The notes under the pieces are model-generated. The model was not told the origin of the DNA, did not search any database, and saw only the letters and a program-made list of their open reading frames with translations. From Chara braunii (taxonomy: Eukaryota > Streptophyta > Charophyceae > Charales > Characeae), in contig BFEA01000442.1 in NCBI GenBank assembly GCA_003427395.1, positions 838,785-871,748 of the forward strand: a stretch of 32,964 bases of DNA. Reading direction: 5' to 3'. The position numbers and the translations under genes are program-made. Below are positions 10,602 to 21,180 of the stretch, piece after piece. Each line of letters opens with the position of its first letter. Within the stretch, counting starts at the first letter, position 1.

Positions 10602-12060
10602 GGTATATGCCCATGTTTTTACGATTGACACAACACTGATGTCGACTATCACCAAAGAGTCGGTTTCTCGTAAAAAGTAAGGGCGTTTAGCACAGTCGGA
10701 CCAGATATCCTGACAAGGGTATTTAGCCACGTTTTTACAGCCAAGAGAGTGATTGCACAGACCACCATGACGGAGTCGGTCTGAACTTAAGATCATACGC
10801 ATTTTTTCGCGACACTTTGATACGATTTCCTCAGCCATTGAGGCCAAGGCTTATCGATAAATAAAATTCCGTTAATATGCACGTGCGTTATTATGACTCA
10901 TGCTATGAAGGTCGGGATTAGTAATAATATTCTTCGACAAAAGAGGCCCAGAGTTCAGTTTGGTATAAGGTCTACACACCCACATCGGTAGCGGAGAAAG
11001 ATCAAGGTTTAAAGGTATGGGGTGTGTGCCATGGCGGAACGCGAGGTAAAATTAAGGAGCCTGAAAATTTTAAAACCCCCTCGATGTCCGTTGGTTTGAT
11101 TAGGGTTGAATAGGGCAAGCCTGCGACATGCGCAGAGACGAAGAGGACTAGTATTTAAAACCTTTGACTGCGACGGTCGGAGGGTTAGTCAAGAGGGAGA
11201 GTTACACGGGGAGTGCGACTATGAGTTGAAGTTTGGTCAAAGTTCTGGTTATGTGAGCAAATAGGTTAGTAGGCTCGAGTTCGCAGACGACAAAACGTTT
11301 TGGTATCTTGCATGGGCAATTCACCCCACCAACAAGCTCAAAATAAAAGTTAAAAATTAATATTAACCCCCACCATGCGGACGGGCCAGCCACAAAATGC
11401 TGAAATATCCCTCGCGACAAGGCTTCAACGAGCCATCTTGGCATACCACTAGCTAAAACCTGGGCCCCGAACCTTTATTTATAACTAAACTGCTCCTGTT
11501 TTTTTTTTTAAGTAGGAGATAACTCAGTAGTTTCAGGTGCGGATTATCACGTGATAGACTTAGGGAACGAGTCCACCATGCCTCCGGGCTAGCTCCTTTT
11601 GGTGAGGACTTGAGGCAAGTCCTACGAGGACCGCTATTTCACGCCGCATCCGTCAAGGTAGGGCTTGAACCCATGCCTTCACAATTAAAGTAGAGTAGTT
11701 GATAATTATAGTTAAATCTTGTTGAGACTCTATCATAGTACTAGCACGACAAGTGGTACAACGGGGTAGTTAGTGGTTAAATAAGTATGTTTTTCTTTTT
11801 ACTTCAATTTCTTATTTTTATTATTTTTTAATTGTCTTATTCTATTTTTCTGATTTTTTATTATTATTGTTGTTTCTTCTTAGTTTCGTAATTACATTCG
11901 ATAAATATACTTCAATGAATCTGCCAGGAGTTCAGGGTAATTCAACCGACGCAAATGACTTACTGTCCAGTAGAAGTCTTGCAGAAACCGTGGTCGTGTC
12001 TTTGCCACCGACAATGATCTGAACTACGGAAGGAGAGGAGACCGTGTAGTGGAATTAACG
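10602..12060. other. Non-coding sequence with a repeated GTCGGACC..AAGGGTAT sentence
   Basis: No gene is supported. The sentence GTCGGACCA.ATA..CT.ACAAGGGTAT..(G)CC...GTTTTTAC occurs at 9606-9628 continuing at 10602-10622, and again at 10698-10738. It recurs with changes at 12362-12404. 11460-11640 holds a 9-T run and GC-rich sequence. 11770-11900 is T-rich. I see no LTR end or primer-binding site here. Confidence 0.4.
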
Positions 12061-12063
12061 AGA

Positions 12064-12190
12064 TGGCGGCTAGAGAAAGAAGAAAAGTTTCTCGAGAAAG
12101 AAGGAGAGCGTCGCGCAGAAGAAGGAGACGCGCAGAGAAAAGGAGTGGTAGGAAGAGGAAGAAGAGGAAGAAGAGAGGAGGGAAGAGGGA
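12064..12190. repeat. Purine-rich (GA/AAG) low-complexity tract
   Basis: Almost only A and G with AAGAAGGAGA-type words. The Arg/Lys-rich open frame over it is a by-product of composition, not a gene. Confidence 0.8.
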
Positions 12191-12207
12191 TACTCACCTG
12201 ACCATGC

Positions 12208-12268
12208 AGTCGGTGATGGCACCGTTTCGGGCGTGCATAAGTGGATACGGTAGTGCCCGTCACCGACT
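12208..12268 (+). repeat. 15-bp stem hairpin
   Basis: AGTCGGTGATGGCAC (12208-12222) pairs with GTGCCCGTCACCGACT (12253-12268) with one T-G wobble and one bulged base. The loop is 30 nt. Confidence 0.6.
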
Positions 12269-12371
12269 CTCAACTTCAACACCCTCATCTCGTAGCTTTC
12301 AAGGAGAGCGGTTGCGGCTTGCTTGTGGTGTTGTCTTCGTGTCCGTGCTCACTATGACATTGTCGGCGCGA

Positions 12372-12389
12372 ATACCCTTATAAGGGTAT
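12372..12389. repeat. 18-bp perfect palindrome ATACCCTTATAAGGGTAT
   Basis: An exact inverted repeat with TTATAA at its centre, embedded in the GTCGG...GTTTTTGC sentence also found near 9606 and 10698. Its relative ATACCCTTACAAGGGTAT was the target into which the hAT element inserted. Confidence 0.7.
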
Positions 12390-12399
12390 CCGCCCTGGT

Positions 12400-13310
12400 T
12401 TTTGCAAGTGACAGAAAACAAGTTTGACCCGGAATTGTTGAGAAGGCTGCGCGACTTGCGGCAGTGTGGTGACAATAGGTTGGCTATGAAGTCTAGAAGT
12501 AGAGAGTGCGTGGGCGCACAGGGTTTGAGGCGCGCGGGATTTCTTTCCTTGTCGTTATTATAAAGCCGGCGCGTACGCCGACCGGTTTAACTTTGTTTTA
12601 TTTTTATTTATTTATTTTTGATTAAGTAGGAATTAAGGATATTTTTCTTGCGACCGAGGAACGCGCGCGTGTGAGGACGACGGCATCGGCAACGACGGCG
12701 CGACTTCGTGCGGTGAGCGAGGCGATGTAGGATGGTGCGCGGGGCAATTATGGTACGGTATAAGCAAGCCGGCGCGGACACTGGGAGCTGCGCAGCCGGT
12801 TTGTTGGCCCAAAGCGCCGCGCCTCACTGCCTTGTATGGTACTCTGCGGGCACTAGTCTCAGGCTTGGGCATAGCCCTATAGGTTACGACAACGGACTAT
12901 TACTATGGAGGTTCGGGGATGGAGGTCAGCGGGCATCAGTTCGGCGGCAGCAGAGTAGCGTGGAGTGAAAGCCTGACAGGTTGAGGGCCCTGTGGGGCTA
13001 TCCCCCTCAGTTTTGCTTATGGGTGCGGCGGCTCCCCGATGGTACTTTTATTTTTTTCCCTTTTTTTTTATTTGTTCTTGGTCTCTTTGTTATCGCGTTC
13101 AGTTTCGGACGTGAGACTGCGATAGGAGCGCGTGGGGGTGTGTTGTATTTGCGGGGTCGCCTGAAGTGCAATTACAAACTGTTTTCGTAGCTACGCCGGA
13201 GCCACGCCCGACACCGGTTTGCCTAGGACGCTGTGTCGTGGATGTGGCAGGCACCCAAGAGCCTAGCTCAATAGGTACACCCCTGAACTGCTGAAACGCA
13301 GACCGAGGCG
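12400..13310. other. GC-rich non-coding sequence
   Basis: No recognisable gene. Open frames here lack family features; the one with a hydrophobic run at 13045-13110 arises from a T-rich stretch. Position suggests internal sequence of the plus-strand retrotransposon that ends in LTR 2L, but no gag, pol or primer-binding site is visible. Confidence 0.4.
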
Positions 13311-13499
13311 GGCCCGGTACGAATCCGGGCCGGATACGTGCGCGGAGGGGGGAAAGGCTGAGGCCGCGTGGCCTTTGGGGGAGCCACGGGGCACTGCCCC
13401 GGTCAAGTCCTTCGGGACATCCGTTAAAATTGGAACGATACAGAGAAAATTAGCGTGGCCCGCGCGCAAGAGCGACACGCATAAATAAGAGGGCGGGCC
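13311..13499 (+). repeat. Cluster of strong short hairpins
   Basis: Successive stems are: GGCCCGG TACGAAT CCGGGCC (13311-13331); AGGCC GCGT GGCCT (13361-13374); CGGGGC ACT GCCCCG (13387-13401); GTCC TTCG GGAC (13407-13418, a C(UUCG)G tetraloop); and GGCCCGC/GCGGGCC (13457-13463/13493-13499). All arms are perfect. The sequences differ but the architecture is repeated. Confidence 0.65.
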
Positions 13500-13990
13500 G
13501 ACAGCCAGAGTATTTGAGAGGCTGAGGCTATCGGACCACGTAGTGAGAGGTCGGGTGACGGGTGTTGGGACGGACGTAGGCTGGTAGCGAGCAGCAGTAG
13601 AAACGGGTGTGGTCGGAGGAATGGATCGGGGTGCGCTCCTGCCCCTGGTTGATTCGGAGAGGGGGACTGCTGGGAGGGGCAGAGTGACCGTGGGCGCCAG
13701 CACTGAGGGGTGAGTAGCGTGGTGGTAGTAGCGGGCAGCGAGGTAGCGGATTCTGCATAGTTGGCTGCGGTTGAAGAGTAACTTTAGCCAAAGGCGGAGG
13801 GAACAGCGGTGATCCGAGACATAGCGCAGGAAAAGGTGAATGCACCCGGACGTGGCCTGTAACCGGGTTCATCGGCAGACTGAGATGGGGAGAGAAGCGA
13901 CTGTCAGGCGGGCGTCGAGGCAGACAGAAGGAGAGAGCCGGTTGAGCGGGGGAGCGGGGGAGCGGGCAAAGTAGTGGAAAGGAGGAATCA
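13500..13990. other. GC-rich non-coding sequence
   Basis: No supported gene. One 8-bp perfect stem CTGCCCCT/AGGGGCAG (13639-13646/13675-13682) encloses 28 nt. Long minus-strand open frames here are Pro/Ser-rich products of composition. Confidence 0.4.
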
Positions 13991-15215
13991 ACCTGGCGGG
14001 GACCTGCGCCGGGTGCATTCGGGAAGAAGAATGGTGGGGTGCTGAGGCAGCGCAGCTACGGGCGCCGGGGTAGCAAGAATGTCGGGCGGAAGAAAACATG
14101 AGCGGGGAAAATAGAGCAGTAGGGGAGCTAATCAGACAAAGAGGGGAGAGGTTGGGCGGAGCACATTGGAGGCTGCCAGGCCGGCCACTGCGTTAGGTGC
14201 AGTCGGACCGGGAAGAGAGGAGTGAGGCCGGTGGGGATGATGAACATGGAGGATGAACCTGGCGCGGATCTGCGCCAGGTACGCTCATGAGGAGGGTGCC
14301 CGAAGGGCAGTATAGCTGCTGGGCGGACAATACCGGAGTATTGTGGGGGGGCGGCCACCACCGAGCAAGGCCGCAGTATAGAGCGGAGGAGACAGGCGTG
14401 AGTAAAAATAGGGAAATGAACCTGGTGCGGCTCCGCACCGGGGTACGTACAGAAAAAGAGATGGTGTAGAAGGAAGTGGGGCGCAACGAAGGGAGGGCAG
14501 CATACACGACCCTCCATAGAATCGGACGAGGGAAAGGTCGAGATAGAGGTTTTTCAGATAGGGCGAAGTAGAGTGTGGTGTTAGTTTTGACAGAAAGTTA
14601 GTAAGTTGTTCAGTGTGAGAGGAAGGCATGCGTAAGAGATGGCGGGGAAGCGAGGAAGAAGGAGGATGGAGAAGGCTTGCCTCGCTCGTTTCCGGAGGAA
14701 ATCGTACGGGGAAACATACTACACCGAGGTTTGGGCCGGGTGAGTAGGATTGTGAAATTAGTTTTGGATGAAAGTTAGTAGAAATAGAGGTAGGAGAAAA
14801 AAGGGGCGCGCGAAGATGGTGGGAGAACGAATGTAGCGGACACGAAAAACTGCTATCTCGTTCGTTTCTTGACAGAAACGGACGAGTGAAGGTGCGAAAT
14901 GCGGGTTTCGATGGGCTACAAAGAGATTGGCCGCGCCGGATTTGGGTTTCGAGCAGTACTTTGGCCGGGGCGACTAACAGGGGCTGCGCCCAGGAGCAAA
15001 GTGATGTTTGTTTTTCTTATTTTTGTGTAAAAATGTAATGTATTGTAAAAATGTAATGTATCTATCCATGGTTTAGGGGGAGATTCGGTCTCAATTTGGA
15101 TGTTTGGTAAGCCCGACGGTGGGCACAGGACTGGCTGCACCGCCTGGAGTAAGGGAAAGGAGGTTGGAGACTTACCGTTGGAATTGAATGAACCTGGCCT
15201 TATTGATGGTCAGGT
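13991..15215 (+). repeat. Covarying hairpin family, GAACCTGG type (four units)
   Basis: Each unit starts with (A)ACCTGG and folds on itself: ACCTGGCG/CGCCGGGT (13991-13998/14007-14014), ACCTGGCGC/GCGCCAGGT (14257-14265/14272-14280), CCTGGTGCG/CGCACCGGG (14421-14429/14434-14442) and ACCTGGCC/GGTCAGGT (15192-15199/15208-15215). Between units 2 and 3 a C-G pair has become T-A on both arms. The remaining mispairs are T-G or G-T wobbles on the plus strand. A further GATGAACCTGG word occurs at about 15889 inside LTR 2L. Confidence 0.7.
14500..14940 (+). repeat. About 178-bp tandem repeat, 2-3 diverged copies
   Basis: CGGACGAG-type words occur at 14523, 14703 and 14879, each followed by a G/A-rich stretch and AGGTTT or GGGTTT. 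TTAGTTTTG...GAAAGTTAGTA occurs at 14581 and 14758. The period is 176-180 bp. The unit at 14857-14886 forms a 12-bp stem CTCGTTCGTTTC/GAAACGGACGAG with one wobble around TTGACA; the homologous unit at about 14681-14710 forms a similar but different stem. Confidence 0.65.
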
Positions 15216-15477
15216 GCGCCCAGGTATCGGGTATGTTAGAAAGATAGAGAAAGAGAAGAAGAGGGTGAGAAGGACTTACCTGGATGGTCGAGCTGATCAT
15301 ATGGGAAGAGCCGAAGGGTGGGATTTCAAGCACGGAGTCGCGCAGTTTCAATGACGCAGAGTTGGCAGTGTATTCTGCCGTGACCCGACGGCAGACCCAC
15401 CTGGTTTTTGCCTAGCTGATTGATGGGAGTAGAGTGGAAAGAGCCGCGAGGTTGGCCACTGCACGACACATCATACT
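14941..15477. other. Non-coding 3' internal sequence of plus-strand element
   Basis: Apart from the hairpin at 15192-15215 I see nothing recognisable. The open frame at 15100-15354 has no family features. It precedes the polypurine tract and so is the 3' internal end of the retrotransposon. Confidence 0.4.
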
Positions 15478-15501
15478 GGGGGAAGGGTGGGTGAAAGGTG
15501 G
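15478..15501 (+). other. Polypurine tract before LTR 2L
   Basis: The run GGGGGAAGGGTGGGTGAAAGG plus TGG is followed by TTT and then TGCTTGAG. LTR 2R has the same design on the minus strand (GGTGGTTT before TGC), which fixes the U3 start of the family. Confidence 0.75.
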
Positions 15502-15589
15502 TTTTGCTTGAGACTGAGAGGGTCCTATGGGGTCAGGCATGTTGGATAGCCTGACCGCTGTGCTTTATTTTTGGAACTGCATTGAGAAT

Positions 15590-16420
15590 CAGACAAGTTC
15601 CATAAGATTGGATGGTCTAATTGTTCTGAATTGTGAGGGTTTGAGTGTGGTTGACTTTCCAGGGGCCGAGCCTGTACCATAAGATTGGAGGGTTTGGTTG
15701 CCGTGTTTTAGTTGGGGTTTGTTCTGTTTCATTTGTTTCTGAGCGAGGGGGTTCGAACAAGTCCATAAGATTAGACGGCTCAGCCCCTTCCTGTTTTATT
15801 CTGAGGGGGAAATTCTCGCAGAGCCCAAAGCATGTCCATAAGATTGGACGGCTTTGGACTCATGCCGCACACAGTGGATCAGAGAGGGATGAACCTGGCG
15901 GAGGACCAGATATGTTCCATAAGATTGGATGGTCTGGCCCAATGCCTCGCACATGCTGGAACACAAAAGGTTAAAATTTGGCTATTCTTTATACTATCCT
16001 ATCTATGAACAGGCTAGTCAGGGACGGGTTCCATAAGATTGGATGACCTGGCTATAACTTACCATGAAATAAAGAGAGTATAACTAAGAGTATAACTGAA
16101 GGTAACCTTGGGCAGGCTGGGCGTTGTTTCTAAGATGAACGGCTCAGTCCTACGTCCAGTGTTTGAGCACTAAGTTCAGAGAGGTATATATATATTGGAT
16201 ATTAAACAGTTCAGGATGACTAAGCCTTGCTTCTAAGATGAACGGCGTAGTCATATGCCCAAAAGAAGAGAGAAGTAGTTGTGCAACCTGTTCGTGTATA
16301 CTTGATGGCTAGAGTCAGGCATGTTCCATAAGATTGAATGACCTGACTCTACGCCTTATGCACGTTGGGTATAAATGAGTAACTTACTGAGAAGGCACGA
16401 ACTATTGTTTGCTAAGTTGA
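15590..16420 (+). repeat. Stem-loop array with ATAAGATT / CTAAGAT loops in LTR 2L
   Basis: Ten loop words occur at 15602, 15679, 15765, 15838, 15919, 16033, 16132, 16233, 16328 and 16412 (spacing 73-114 bp). Each is usually set in TCC..GGA and enclosed by a private stem: GAGCCCAAAGCATGTCC against GGACGGCTTTGGACTC (around 15838), TAGAGTCAGG/CCTGACTCTA (16310-16319/16342-16351, perfect), and ATGACTAAGCC against GGCGTAGTCAT (around 16233). The loop is conserved while the stem changes. Confidence 0.8.
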
Positions 16421-16645
16421 CACGGGGCTAGTGAGAGTACTTACCCTTGTGGTTTGGCATTGCATGTGGTTGAGTGAGGCTACTACTTGGTATGAGTTTC
16501 AGTTCAATAGGTAGTTGCTTTAGAGGTTCGCCGCGTGCTAGAGCGATAGGAGTTAGTTCAATTCCTGCATTTTTTACTTGGATCAATTCTCGCATTTTCT
16601 GCGATCTCTTGTTATACTTGGCTTTGTTTAAATTTTGGTAAGCTA

Positions 16646-16909
16646 CTTTCTCTACGCGAAGCGTTGCCGAAATTTCTGCAAATCCAAGGAGTTAGTTAAA
16701 TTTTTACTTGTTAAAGTTCAACTTGTCTAAAGTATATATATGACTTAGTAAAAATCTGGAAAGTCTCATTTTCTAAAGGGAGTGCTGCCCAATTTTTTGC
16801 TAATTCAGGGAGTTAGACAAAATTAGACTTTGAAAAAGTCAAAGACTATTTCTGTTTTCATATTCGGGTTGATATAAATTCTGGAAAAACACTTTTCCTA
16901 GGGGAAGCG
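16646..16909 (+). repeat. 122-bp-period array (array A) in LTR 2L
   Basis: Three units start at 16646, 16767 and 16890, each a CTTT-CTA-GGGAAG-like palindromic core followed by CG(C)TGCCGAAATTT. Spacings are 121 and 123 bp. Confidence 0.75.
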
Positions 16910-17207
16910 CTGCCGAAATTTTCTTAGTTTAAAGGAGATAGAGTATATTTTGACGGGTGGCGATTCTGGCGATCCGCTCTATATAGGGGAGATTATGCCA
17001 GGGTCTACCTTTGCTTTGGGCACTGCTAAAGTTAGATTCAAGTTTAGTCAATTAGAAGGATCTTGGGTGAGAATGTGTCATGGAGTTGTGTTCTCCATAC
17101 ACTTATGAGTTTAGCTTGGGGATTGGTCTGTCATGTGTTATAGGTCCTCTGGACCGTTTGATTCAGGATCTGGACTAGATTCAGCTCGATCCTACAGGGA
17201 TCATCTT

Positions 17208-17226
17208 CTGTTATCATTGATAACAG
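17208..17226 (+). repeat. Conserved LTR stem CTGTTATCA/TGATAACAG
   Basis: Perfect 9-bp arms around one central T, followed by GTCGGTTG. The counterpart in LTR 2R (20358-20375) has the same arms but a different centre. Confidence 0.75.
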
Positions 17227-18688
17227 GTCGGTTGCCGATTCGTCTGTTTACGATTCAACTCCAATTCACACCTGTCACTCAACCTAAAGGCTTTAGCCTT
17301 GTGATTGAACTGTTTTGTTTTGTTTTCACCTGGACTTTATTGAATGGCCATCCAACAAAAGTACAGAGTATTTATTTAAGAGTTGCACGAGTGAGGCTTG
17401 TATGGCTAAAGCGAGGGGTATGAGTGCAAGAAATGGTTGAAGTTGACCTCGTGTAGCGCGTGGACTTCTGGATGAATCTTTGATGTGGTTGCATGTATGG
17501 TTGTGGATCGACTTCTGGATGTGACTGCCTGCGATTATATACATATATGGCTGAGAGGAGTCCCACTGTGACTGTGAGAAGTGATCGTCCTATATAAATA
17601 AGCCTTATGTATATATTTGTATGTACCTTGGGCATGCGCGCGGCTTATTGTGATCGTGCGCAAGGGTTAACCAAATTATGGCTTGAGAGAAAAGGGAGAT
17701 CGCCTTTTACCCTTTGCTTTTTAGAGATTTTTATAGTCGGACGTTGGTCCTGGGCCGGGATTCAAGGTCCTTGTCCAGGACATCCCAAGCCCTAGACTCT
17801 GCAGGGAAGGAATCTGCCCCCGTGCAGAGCCTATTTGCCTTGCCTGCCGAGACACTCAGACCAAAGGCGGAGGTCTCGCGGCGGCTGCACAGCTATTCCT
17901 TCAGCCGTGCAATGTTGTGAAGGATTAGACCCTCACGACACTTTGAGTCTGACACTTGAGTGTCATGAGCGGTACTCGGATCCACGAGCGACCGCTTGAT
18001 TATGGGCAGTACATAGTACGTCATCATTGCGACTGCTTGTGTACGCTTGCATTGCGAGTCGATATGAGTAGACCCTGTGTCTGCGCGGTTTTATACTAAG
18101 CCTCGCGTGCGACGCCCATTTGACTTTCGCATCGAAAAGTTATGGGTTGGCTACCGAAGGGCTAGGAGCGTTGTCGCATTGTTTGTGTTGTACCGTGTTG
18201 TATGGGTATGTGCGTGTGTTATATTTTTGTGTTCGTAGAGTGGTGTGCGCGTGGTGTGTGGGATGCGTCCTAGTCGACCGACTTCGAGCCGCGGTAGGGA
18301 CTTCAGCCCCCCAAGATGTCGGCTCGCGTGCGGGTCCGATAGGCGTGCTACCGCGCGTATCCCCTATGGTACAGCGAACGAGAAACGCCCTCGGCTGGTC
18401 CACCTCTGCGATTGCAACCGAGTAGCTTTCGTACTGTGGACTGGTAGCTCTGCGGGGATACGCCCACCGATGGGAGGTGACAACTCCCGTAAGGTGGAGG
18501 TAAGTTGTGCCTCGCGTAGGCCCTATCCTGTCGTAGGGGCTCACGAGAGGTATGGCTGGCGCACTCGGTCAGAGCGGCCTAAGGAAGCTTCATTTGTGTG
18601 TTTGCGACAAGGTTGGTCCAACTCCTGTGTGACGCGGCCGAGAGGGTCCCGCGCTGCCGCATGCGGTGCCGGACCGATGCGCCCGACA

Positions 18689-18924
18689 ACGTGTTCCGTT
18701 TGTCTTGGGAGGTGTCGCAACTTGGTAAGGAGGCTCTTTGCTCTTTGCCATCCGAGTGGCCCCATGCAGCGGTGACGCAGGTGGCATCGGCCCTGCATCC
18801 GCTATTTACCACTAACATATGCGAAGGCGGAGGCTTGTAGGATGGACGATGCATCCGCTGGTGGCATTGTGAGGTTGGACTCGTGATCCGCCCGTCTTGG
18901 AGTGTGCGCTTCTATTTGTCTCGT
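18689..18924. other. 236-bp spacer between two convergent LTRs
   Basis: Lies between the U5 end of LTR 2L (plus) and the U5 end of LTR 2R (minus). It has no recognised feature and no primer-binding site on either side. Confidence 0.6.
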
Positions 18925-20670
18925 TGTCGAGCGCATCGGTCCCCCACGGGAACCGTGCCGACCCTGTCACGCAGGATTCGTGCAAAACTTTTATCACTGT
19001 TTAGTGGAGTTTCATCGCCGCTCTGACTGAGTGCACCAACCATACCTCTCACGAACCCCTACGAAAGGATAGAATCACGCCGGGTACAACTTGCCTCTGC
19101 CCAAGAGGCTCTCACCACCCTTGAACAGGGGTATCCCCGCCAAGCTACCGAACCACGTCCGAAAGCTAATCAGTTGCAATCGCAGAGGTGGCCCAGCCGA
19201 TGGTGTTTCTCGTATGTTGTAGCATAGGGGGTACGTGTGGTCTTACGCCTCTATCGGAACCGTACGGGAATCGACGCACAAAGGGGATGAAGTCCCAAGT
19301 GCAACTCCACGCCGGACGACTAGGACGCATCCTTCTTACCACGTGTTACACCACGCCAAAAACATAGAATTAAGTTACTTACGCAAACAAGAATAACGCT
19401 TGTCCTTTTTGTAGTTGTCTCATAACCGTTCTGCACAAAAATCAGTTAGTGTGTCGCAAACGAGCCTTAGAATAAATACCGTCCGGACAGAGGCTTACTC
19501 ATATTGACTAGCCATGCCTGAACACACAAGTAGTCTCAATGGTGGCGTACTATGCAGTACCCATAATCGCTTGACCTGCAATGGTCATAAGGGTCACCTT
19601 CGACACTCAAGTGTCGGCTTACACGCGCCTTTAGGGGTTAATCTCTCGATGCTAAACGGCGGTCGAGGCGGTTGAGAACCACACCCTCTTCTGCACCCTG
19701 CGGAGAGTACGTGGTAGATAGGCTCCAGCTTGTCGTGACAGTCGACGCTTATGGTCTTGGAAACGAGCTCCATCATCCAGGTCCTCGAAATAAGTTAAGG
19801 GGTTTGACTTTAACGGTTGCCACCGACATCAACGTCCAGCTAGAAGAAACCTTAAAAAACAAAGGTAAAAAAAAAAATCTCATTTTTCTCCCAATGCAGA
19901 TCCACTTGATCCTAACGCACGGTCACAGTAGGTCGCGCAGACTCTCAATATATATGTATATATATGGGGGTAGAAAACAATGAACGATCAATCACTTCTC
20001 ACAATCACAGTAAGACTTCCTTGAACAATATATATACGATCGTAGGCAAGGAAAATCCTGAGTCCGAACCATAATCATACCTACAATCATATCAAAGATT
20101 CAACAAAAAGTCCACACACTACACAAGGTAAACTTCAACTACTCTCCTCGCTTATACCCCTCGCTTTAGCCATACAAGTCTCACCCTTTGTCTAAACTTT
20201 GATAATAAAAGACTCAGTATCCTTGTTAAATGACCATTCAATAAAGTCCAGATGAAAACCCCAACGAAACAATTCAAACCACAGGGGCTAAAGCCTTTAG
20301 GTTGAGTGGTGAGAATGAGTTGAAGTTAAGTCATAAACCGACGAATCGATAATCGACCTGTTATCAGTGATAACAAAAGATGATCCTCGTGGGATCAAGT
20401 TGAAACTAGTCCAATCATGAATCGAAACGTCCAAAGAGGACCTATCACACTTGACAACCGATTCTCGGAACTAAATTATAAGTGTATAGAGAATGAATCC
20501 CCATAGCATATTCCATTCAAATTCTTCGATAGCTAAGTATGAATCTAGCTCTACGCAAGTGACAAAAAAAAGGAAGACTTCGACATCATATCCCCTACAT
20601 AGGGTGGATCGTCATAATTTTTCCTATCAAAAAAATAATTTAACTGCTTTAACCTAAGAAAATTTCAGCA

Positions 20671-21180
20671 GCGCTTCCCGTAGGAAAAATACCTTTTCAG
20701 TATTCATATTTGTTCGAATATGAAAGCTGAAAATATCATTAACTCTAGAGAGTCAAATTTTGTCTAACTCCCTGAATTAGTAAAAATTTTGGCTGCATCT
20801 TCTTTAAAGAAGTAGACTTCCCAAATTTATACTAAGTTAGATAAAAACTCGAAATAAGATTTAAGTTCTCACTAAGACAAAATTTAACAAACTTCTTAGA
20901 TTTGTAGAAATTTCGACAACACTCCCTCAAGAGAAGTGTCATTCCAAAATTTATACAAACCTAAATTAAAAATCTAAAAATGATTATGACTTCCGAAAGT
21001 CAAATTTGATCTAAATCCCTTAATTAGAAAACATTCGGGCAACACTTCACGTAGAAAAAAAAACTTTCCATATTTTTACTAAGCCTATATAAAACTTTGA
21101 CAAAAGTTGAATTTAAAAAAAAGGAAATTCAACTAACTCCTTGGTTTCGTAGAAATTTTGGCAGCGTTTCCGTAGAGAAA
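20671..21180 (-). repeat. 123-bp tandem array (array A) in LTR 2R
   Basis: Five cores at 20671, 20795, 20919, 21042 and 21164 are spaced 124, 124, 123 and 122 bp. Each core is palindromic (CTTCTTTAAAGAAG at 20799-20812 is exact; ACACT...AGTGT at 20919-20938). Each is embedded in constant AAATTT(C/T)GGCAGC before and AAATTTATAC after. Confidence 0.8.

Larger units (their letters stand above)
15505..18688 (+). mobile_element. LTR copy 2L (3' LTR, plus-strand element)
   Basis: Starts TGCTTGAG after a polypurine tract and ends CCGATGCGCCCGACA, the complement of the family U5 terminus. 3184 bp, no coding sequence. In order: TAAG-loop hairpin array (15590-16420), 123-bp array (16646-16909), the CTGTTATCA stem (17208-17226), and the conserved U5 region (about 17940-18688). 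Most of its length matches LTR 2R in inverted orientation. No primer-binding site follows 18688, as expected for a 3' LTR. Confidence 0.8.

Noticed and set aside
10150-10614. Open frames of 98-154 residues on both strands.
   Set aside because: They cross the 180-N gap and poly-T runs and are artefacts.
11661-11672. GGGTTCAAGCCC on the minus strand, a good tRNA T-arm / Pol III B-box word.
   Set aside because: No acceptor stem, D-arm or A box at the right distance; a tRNA or intact SINE cannot be supported.
12063-12383. Arg/Lys-rich open frame resembling an RS-type protein.
   Set aside because: It lies on a purine-rich low-complexity tract and runs into a hairpin and palindrome; no homologous domain.
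13263-14629. Several long minus-strand open frames rich in Pro, Ser and Ala.
   Set aside because: High GC content lowers stop-codon frequency. No domain or start context is recognisable, and the plus-strand hairpins explain the sequence better.
16500-16570. tRNA-like sentence in LTR 2L (AGTTCAATAGGTAG...TAGTTCAATTCC) with a counterpart in LTR 2R near 21285-21345.
   Set aside because: D- and T-arms do not form standard stems and there is no acceptor stem. It fits better as another member of the stem-loop repeats.
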